Source: Modestobacter sp.
Lineage (GTDB): Bacteria; Actinomycetota; Actinomycetes; Mycobacteriales; Geodermatophilaceae
Reading direction: 5' to 3'
Assembly: GCA_025966175.1 (NCBI GenBank)
Contig: JAOPVN010000080.1
Coordinates: 1 to 17,458, forward strand
Length of the DNA: 17,458 bases
In this document: positions 13,385-17,458 of the stretch, piece after piece
Position numbering within the stretch: the stretch's first letter is position 1
How the letters are laid out: every line of letters begins with the position of its first letter
Translations under genes and position numbers: made by a program
Notes under the pieces: model-generated
What the model was told of the DNA's origin: nothing
Seen by the model: only the letters and a program-made list of their open reading frames with translations
Database searches by the model: none

Positions 13385-14464
13385 TCAGCCGACGGTGACG
13401 GCGCCGGTCCCGTTGGGCACCAGCTCGACCCAGGTGTTGCCCGGGGCGAGCCGGATCGGGTTGCCGTTGGGATCGAGCAGCACGAGCGGCTCGGCGTCGC
13501 TGTTCTTCACCCAGGTGACCGGCATCGTCATGCCGCCGGTCGCGACGAGCGCCTCTCCCCTGCCGGTCATGACGGTCTCCGGCACCGGGTTGCCGGCCGG
13601 GTCGACGCCGCTGGTGTTGACGACGTCCACCCGGAGGACCACGACGTTGGTGGCGCGCATCGGGGTGCCGTCCGCCTCGACCGACGGGGTGTCGCCCTCG
13701 GCTCGCGCCCACTTGCCGTCCGGCGCGCTCCAGGCCCACGCCGGGTGGCCCGCCCCGGACAGCGTCAGGTCCAGGAAGGCCGCGGGCGTACCGGCGGCAG
13801 CGGCGGTGGGCTGCTCGCCGATGGCGGCGAACGCGAACTGTCCGGCCGGGGCGGCCAGGTGGTCGGCGTCGGCCTGGCCGATGAGGGTCAGCGGGGCGGC
13901 GTACACGTTGTGCGGCGCGTACCGGTCGTCGGCCCGGTAGAAGCCGTCGCTGCCGGCGTCGAGGCTGAGCACCTGGAGCCCGGCGTCGGAGACGGCCTGC
14001 ACGTAGCCCGCCTGTCCGCCGGAGAAGGCGAACAGACCGTGCAGCGGCGCGGCGATCGCGGGGTCCATCGGGCGCACCGAGCGCACCGGGCCGATCTCGT
14101 CCGGCAGGGTGGAGTGGTAGACGGCGACGAAGCGGGTGATGCCGCCCTCCACGACCTCCTCCCAGACGACGTCGGCCGCGTTGAGCCCGGTCTGCGGCCG
14201 GGCGTCGAGCGAGTTCTCGATCTTGACGGCGAGCGCGGGGTGCGGCGGGACGGCGCCGCTCTCCAGCCCGGTCAGCGGCCACAGGACCGGCGGCGGCGGG
14301 GGCGCCGGCGTCGAGGGCGGGGTGGCCGTCGTGCTGGAGGCTGCGGCCGACGTGTCCTCCCCGCCGCCGCAACTCACCGTGCCGGCCAGGGCAACCCCCA
14401 CGAGGAGGGCGGCGCCGAGGTGGCGGCGCGTGAGCCTGGAGGCGGTGCGAGCGGGGTGGTCCAC
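13385..14464 (-). CDS. DUF3048 (YerB-like) lipoprotein
   Basis: A 359-residue secreted lipoprotein. I start at the GTG at 14462-14464, preceded by GGAG with an 8-nt gap. It is followed at once by a twin-Arg basic region (SRLTRRH), a hydrophobic core and the lipobox-like TVSC with Cys32; the longer open frame to 14593 would put 43 residues before the signal peptide. A Thr/Pro-rich linker precedes the DUF3048 domain, with LNAADVVWEEVVEGGITRFV, IGPVRSVRPMDPAIAAPLHG and LFAFSGGQAG. The C-terminal DUF3048_C part contains MPVTWVKN and LAPGNTWVELVP. The family is found in Gram-positive cell envelopes and lacks a known biochemical activity. It has its own terminator downstream. A broken copy in the same orientation lies on the other side of the catabolic cluster. 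Confidence 0.9.
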   Translation of the reverse strand: MDHPARTASRLTRRHLGAALLVGVALAGTVSCGGGEDTSAAASSTTATPPSTPAPPPPPVLWPLTGLESGAVPPHPALAVKIENSLDARPQTGLNAADVVWEEVVEGGITRFVAVYHSTLPDEIGPVRSVRPMDPAIAAPLHGLFAFSGGQAGYVQAVSDAGLQVLSLDAGSDGFYRADDRYAPHNVYAAPLTLIGQADADHLAAPAGQFAFAAIGEQPTAAAAGTPAAFLDLTLSGAGHPAWAWSAPDGKWARAEGDTPSVEADGTPMRATNVVVLRVDVVNTSGVDPAGNPVPETVMTGRGEALVATGGMTMPVTWVKNSDAEPLVLLDPNGNPIRLAPGNTWVELVPNGTGAVTVG

Positions 14465-14660
14465 GGTGCGAACTCCTGCGTCGGGAAGCGGTGCGACCGC
14501 CCGGAGGGCGCCCGAACGGACCGTAGAGCGAGTGCGCGCCAGGACCGTTCCGCCGCTCCGGCGGTTCCGATCCCCGCGCCACGGCAGCCCCACGGGTCGC
14601 TCCCGACAGCCCCCGGACGCCCCGCGCCCGGCTGGTCACCGGGAGGCGGGCGCCCGTCCG

Positions 14661-16196
14661 TCACGCCTGGGGCGTCGTCCTGCCGTCCGACAAGTCGTCG
14701 ACGCCGACGGCGCCGTACCCCTCCGCCTGCGGGTCGCCGTGCAGGCCACCGGTCATCGCGTACTCCTCCTCGGGGCTGAGCACGAGGCGGTGCCGGCCGA
14801 GGAGGGCGAAGCCGATCAGGCCCAGCACGAAGACGACGAGGATCGCGACGATCGCCGGGCGGTAGGCCTCGTTGGTCATGACCCCGATGAAGATCAGCGC
14901 GGCGATGACGCCGGCGAAGACCGCTCCCCCGACGCCGGCCCGGCTCACGTACGGGCGGACTGCGTCGGGGTACTTCCGGCGCAGCAGCACGAAGCTGACC
15001 ATCTGCAGCACGTAGGCGATGACCGCGCCCCAGACGGCGATGTTGAGCACGATGTCGCCGGCGGCGGACCCGCCGAACTGGACGGCGAGCAGCGCGACGA
15101 AGCCGATGACCGCGCCGACCAGGAGGGCTGCCCACGGGGTCTTGCGGGTGCCGGTGACCGACAGCGCCTTCGGGTAGTAGCCGGCCCGGGAGAGCGAGTA
15201 GATGTTGCGGCCGTAGGCGTACATGATCCCCTGCAGCGAGGCGAGCAGGCCGATCAGCGCGAAGGCGGACAGGATCGCCGCGACGTCGCTGTTGGGCAGG
15301 ATCGCGCGGAAGCCGTCGAGCAGCGGCTCGCCGGAGTCGCCCAGCGCGGCCGAGCCGGTGACGGCGGGGTTGAGGACGACGACCACCGCGCCGCTGGCGA
15401 TCAGCGTGACCATCCCGCGCATGCCGGCCTTGGGGATGTCGCGCGCCGGGGTGTGCGCCTCCTCCGCGGTGAGCGGGAGCTCCTCGATGCCGAGGAACAG
15501 CCACATCGCGAACGGCAGCGCGAGCACGACCTGCCACCAGCCGTGCGGCAGGAACGTGCTCCTTCCCGGGTCGGGCTCGATGTCGAAGAGGCTGCCGAAG
15601 TCCAGGCTCCCGGAGAACAGCGCCAGAACGCCGAAGACGGCAATGACCGCCAGGGAGAGGACGGCGACGATCGTGGCGAAGCGGAAGGAGATCTCCGCGC
15701 CGGCGATGTTCACCGCCAGGAAGACCGCGTAGAGGACGACCCACCAGATCCAGGCCGGCATCGACAGCCCGAAGAGCTGGTCGGTGATCCCGTCGGCGTA
15801 GGTGGCGGAGAAGTAGACGACGACGGCGGTGGTCGCGACGTACTCGATGGTCTCGGCCAGCCCGGTGACGAAGCCGCCCCACGGCCCCATCGCGGCGCGG
15901 GCGAAGGAGTAGGCGCCACCGGTGTGCGGCATCGCGGCGGACATCTCGCTGATGCTGGCGATCATCGCCAGGTACATCGCGGTGACGACGACGCAGGCGA
16001 TGGCGAACCCGCCCCAGCCGGCGCCGGCAATGCCGAAGTTCCAGCCGGAGAAGTCACCGGAGATGACGGCGGCGACGCCCATCCCCCACAGTCCCCAGAA
16101 GCCGGCCGAGCGGGTGAGGCCCCGCTTGTCGAAGTAGCCGTCGGCGGCCGCGGCGTAGGTGACGCCGTTCGAGCCGCGGGGCGTGGGGCTGGTCAT
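14661..16196 (-). CDS. APC-superfamily amino acid permease, ethanolamine permease (EAT) type
   Basis: A 511-residue membrane transporter with about 12 hydrophobic helices. An N-terminal segment ISGDFSGWNFGIAGAGWGG (about 45-63) and SEMSAAMPHTGGAYSFARAA carry APC substrate- and cation-site signatures. GIEELPLTAEEAHTPARDIP (about 256-275) is also characteristic. The GDxxGWNFG start and the C-terminal SPEEEYAM resemble the ethanolamine permease subfamily (TC 2.A.3.5). The ATG at 16194-16196 follows AGGAG by about nine nt. No ethanolamine ammonia-lyase genes are in the window, so the substrate could be another small amine or amino acid. It is transcribed in the same direction as DUF3048 with a 196-nt gap that holds a short 6-bp hairpin (14551-14564 area) but no clear terminator. 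It is separated from the catabolic cluster and I do not count it as part of it. Confidence 0.88.
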   Translation of the reverse strand: MTSPTPRGSNGVTYAAAADGYFDKRGLTRSAGFWGLWGMGVAAVISGDFSGWNFGIAGAGWGGFAIACVVVTAMYLAMIASISEMSAAMPHTGGAYSFARAAMGPWGGFVTGLAETIEYVATTAVVVYFSATYADGITDQLFGLSMPAWIWWVVLYAVFLAVNIAGAEISFRFATIVAVLSLAVIAVFGVLALFSGSLDFGSLFDIEPDPGRSTFLPHGWWQVVLALPFAMWLFLGIEELPLTAEEAHTPARDIPKAGMRGMVTLIASGAVVVVLNPAVTGSAALGDSGEPLLDGFRAILPNSDVAAILSAFALIGLLASLQGIMYAYGRNIYSLSRAGYYPKALSVTGTRKTPWAALLVGAVIGFVALLAVQFGGSAAGDIVLNIAVWGAVIAYVLQMVSFVLLRRKYPDAVRPYVSRAGVGGAVFAGVIAALIFIGVMTNEAYRPAIVAILVVFVLGLIGFALLGRHRLVLSPEEEYAMTGGLHGDPQAEGYGAVGVDDLSDGRTTPQA

Positions 16197-16487
16197 CAGG
16201 GGCTCTCCTACGGCGGACGTCGAGGGTGAGCGCCCGGACGCTAGGGCCGACGGCGCCCGTTCAGGTGCCCGCTGTGTGTCACCGGTGGAACGACCTCGTG
16301 TCCAGCTCGGCGGGCGATGCCGACGTGGACGTCCATCGGCGGGAGCCCGGCGAGCGGTCCCTCAGCGGACTGAGCCGTGGATCGGTCGGGTCCGTCCCCA
16401 CCGGCCCACGCCGTCGCCGCCTCACGCAGCGCCCGGACCACTTCCCCGCTCGCGCTGCTCACCGCCCCGCGCTCTCCACCGACGCAG
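16197..16487. other. Intergenic region between GNAT and permease genes
   Basis: This 291-bp gap must hold the permease promoter. The minus strand shows a possible -10 (TAGCGT, about 16238-16243) without a convincing -35. A minus-strand frame from a GTG at 16462 to 16241 could encode 73 residues (VVRALREAATAWAGG and VHVGIARRAGHEVVPP), but its third positions carry more A/T than neighbouring genes and no domain is recognisable. I see no strong hairpin after the GNAT stop. Confidence 0.4.
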
Positions 16488-17054
16488 CTACAGCGCGAGC
16501 CGGACCACCGGGCGCGCCTTGCTGGTGCGGACGCCGACCTCGGTGAAGCCGAGCCGCTGGAACACCGACAGCGGCCCGTGGAAGAGCTCCGCAGCCGACG
16601 CCGTCCGCACCGTGGTGTCCAGTGGATACGCCTCCACGGTGCGCGCGCCGTGCCGGCGGGCGAGGTCGACCGCACCCTCGAGCAGGACCTCGGCCAGGCC
16701 CTGCCGCCGCTTGCCGACCCGCACCACGAAGCAGGTCACCGCCCACAGACCGTCCTCGTCGGCGGTGCCGGCGGTGACCGGGTAGGTCGTGAGCCGCGGA
16801 TAGTCGGCGCGCGGCGCGACCGCGCACCAGCCGGACGGCGCGCCGGCGTCGTCGTAGACCAGGACCCCCGGCGGGACGGGCGCCTCGACCTGGGACTGCA
16901 GATCGGCGCGGCGCTGCTCGGGTGTGGTGGCGTAGAAGCCGGGACGCTGGTGCCGGAACCACTGGCACCAGCAGCGGGAGGCATCGCCGCGAGTGCCGAA
17001 AACGGCGACGAGGTCGTCCCAGCGCCCGGAGGTCGCGTCGGCGACGGTTGGCAT
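16488..17054 (-). CDS. GNAT-family N-acetyltransferase
   Basis: A 188-residue acetyltransferase. The acetyl-CoA pyrophosphate-binding motif A is VVRVGKRRQGLAEVLLEGAV (R/Q-x-x-G-x-G/A as RRQGLA), after the beta-4 strand LWAVTCFV. The C-terminal GPLSVFQRLGFTEVG closes the GNAT fold. The N-terminus has RCWCQWFRHQ, a Cys/Trp pattern seen in a GNAT subgroup of unknown acceptor. The ATG at 17052-17054 has AGGA seven nt upstream. The same frame continues upstream into HNH sequence only because of a frameshift in the neighbouring remnant, so the longer reading is rejected. The acceptor substrate is unknown. Confidence 0.88.
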   Translation of the reverse strand: MPTVADATSGRWDDLVAVFGTRGDASRCWCQWFRHQRPGFYATTPEQRRADLQSQVEAPVPPGVLVYDDAGAPSGWCAVAPRADYPRLTTYPVTAGTADEDGLWAVTCFVVRVGKRRQGLAEVLLEGAVDLARRHGARTVEAYPLDTTVRTASAAELFHGPLSVFQRLGFTEVGVRTSKARPVVRLAL

Positions 17055-17098
17055 CGGACGATCCTGGGTGCACCGCCGGCACGCGGGCAAGCAGCAGT

Positions 17099-17458
17099 TC
17101 AGACCGACAGGTCTGGACCGATGAGGATCTGGGTGCCGTCGGGGCGGTAGCTGCGCCATCGCCCGTCGGGTGGTCGTTCGACGCGGAAGCCGTGGTGGAC
17201 CTTGGTGTGCAGAAGGACCACCCCCTCCCCGCGACTCGCAAGCTCGCCGCGGGCCCCTGGGGGCGGCCGGGTGGTGAACGTCGCACCAGTGCGTCGGGGC
17301 GCCGCAGCCGGCGAAGACGCAGTGCCGGTCCCGGCGTTCCACCGCCCGGCGGATGTGCGGTGGGACGACCCGCTTCTCCCGGCCGACGTCCAGCGGGAGC
17401 CCGTCGGGGCCCATCACCATCCGGGAGATCGTGGCGTCACACGCCAGCCACCGGGCCC
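17099..17458 (-). pseudogene. DUF222/HNH endonuclease-like gene, 3' end, frameshifted
   Basis: From the right edge the minus strand reads LACDATISRMVMGPDGLPLD, then HIRRAVERRDRHCVFAGCGA and PTHWCDVHH. This is the typical end of a DUF222 domain running into an HNH nuclease motif with its Cys-x-x-x-x-Cys and HH residues. After VHH the frame goes astray. The expected ending, TKVHHGFRVERPPDGRWRSY then RPDGTQILIGPDLSV and TGA (17099-17101), is in another frame. The segment between (about 17220-17290) is also poorly conserved and appears to lack the usual CxxHH of the third HNH element. The gene is thus broken near its 3' end, or carries a sequencing error. The 5' part is outside the window. Such genes are often multicopy in actinobacteria. 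Confidence 0.8.

Noticed and set aside
12399..14639. A 746-residue minus-strand frame across DUF3048 and the monooxygenase
   Set aside because: Low-complexity Arg/Gly/Ala translation in the wrong frame of two clear genes, crossing a terminator and promoter region.
14136..16229. A 697-residue plus-strand frame opposite the permease
   Set aside because: Its composition (Asp/Arg/Gly/Gln-rich, no hydrophobic order) is typical of the antisense of a membrane protein in GC-rich DNA.
16241..16462. Possible 73-residue minus-strand gene between the permease and GNAT genes
   Set aside because: Third-position base use is weaker than in the neighbours, the Shine-Dalgarno sequence is distant and no domain is recognisable, so it is noted only under the intergenic region.
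1..17458. CRISPR arrays, tRNA or rRNA genes, insertion sequences, phage genes
   Set aside because: I saw no regularly spaced repeats other than the coding minisatellite, no tRNA-like cloverleaf or CCA ends, and no transposase or integrase motifs by eye. A tRNAscan or IS search was not possible.

Overview
The window reads as chromosomal DNA of a very high-GC actinobacterium. Start codons are often GTG, neighbouring genes overlap by GTGA, and third codon positions are almost all G or C. A DUF222/HNH-type gene remnant, an ECF sigma gene followed by an Ala/Thr-rich anti-sigma-like gene, and a DUF3048 lipoprotein together suggest Geodermatophilaceae or a close relative. This placement is an inference. 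Apart from one truncated gene at the left edge, every gene I can support is on the minus strand.

Layout, left to right. (1) 1-335: the 3' end of a plus-strand isocitrate lyase/PEP mutase-family gene, meeting the minus-strand genes across two strong hairpins (341-445). (2) 474-2038: an ECF sigma factor and its overlapping, repeat-bearing membrane partner. (3) 2148-2486: a decayed DUF3048 gene (frameshifts and an internal deletion of about 380 bp). (4) 2487-13084: a ten-gene catabolic and uptake cluster, transcribed right to left. (5) 13385-14464: an intact DUF3048 lipoprotein. (6) 14661-16196: an ethanolamine/amino-acid permease. (7) 16488-17054: a GNAT acetyltransferase. (8) 17099-17458: the frameshifted 3' end of a DUF222/HNH gene.

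The cluster is the main interest. In transcription order it encodes: an FAD monooxygenase that resembles the pyridine-ring-opening enzyme MHPC oxygenase; a fumarylacetoacetate-hydrolase-family enzyme; a GntR/FCD regulator; an imidazolonepropionase-like metallo-amidohydrolase; a RidA-fold protein lacking the usual catalytic arginine; an alpha/beta hydrolase; a ribose-type ABC importer (ATPase, permease, lipoprotein binding protein); and a second alpha/beta hydrolase. Many junctions overlap or nearly touch (GTGA, an 8-bp overlap, 1- and 4-nt gaps), so this looks like one operon. Four of the longer gaps hold stem-loops. Just upstream of the first gene is a symmetric GGATCC-T-GGATCC element, a plausible site for the encoded GntR protein. 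The simplest reading is a regulated system that imports a small cyclic, probably nitrogen-containing aromatic compound, opens its ring by flavin oxygenation and hydrolyses the product. The substrate is unknown, and I know of no described pathway with this exact gene set.

The cluster lies between two same-orientation DUF3048 copies, one broken exactly at the cluster's left end and one intact to the right, about 81% identical over a gap-free 158-bp stretch. This is what insertion by recombination with a related DUF3048 locus would leave, and it suggests the cluster is an acquired module.
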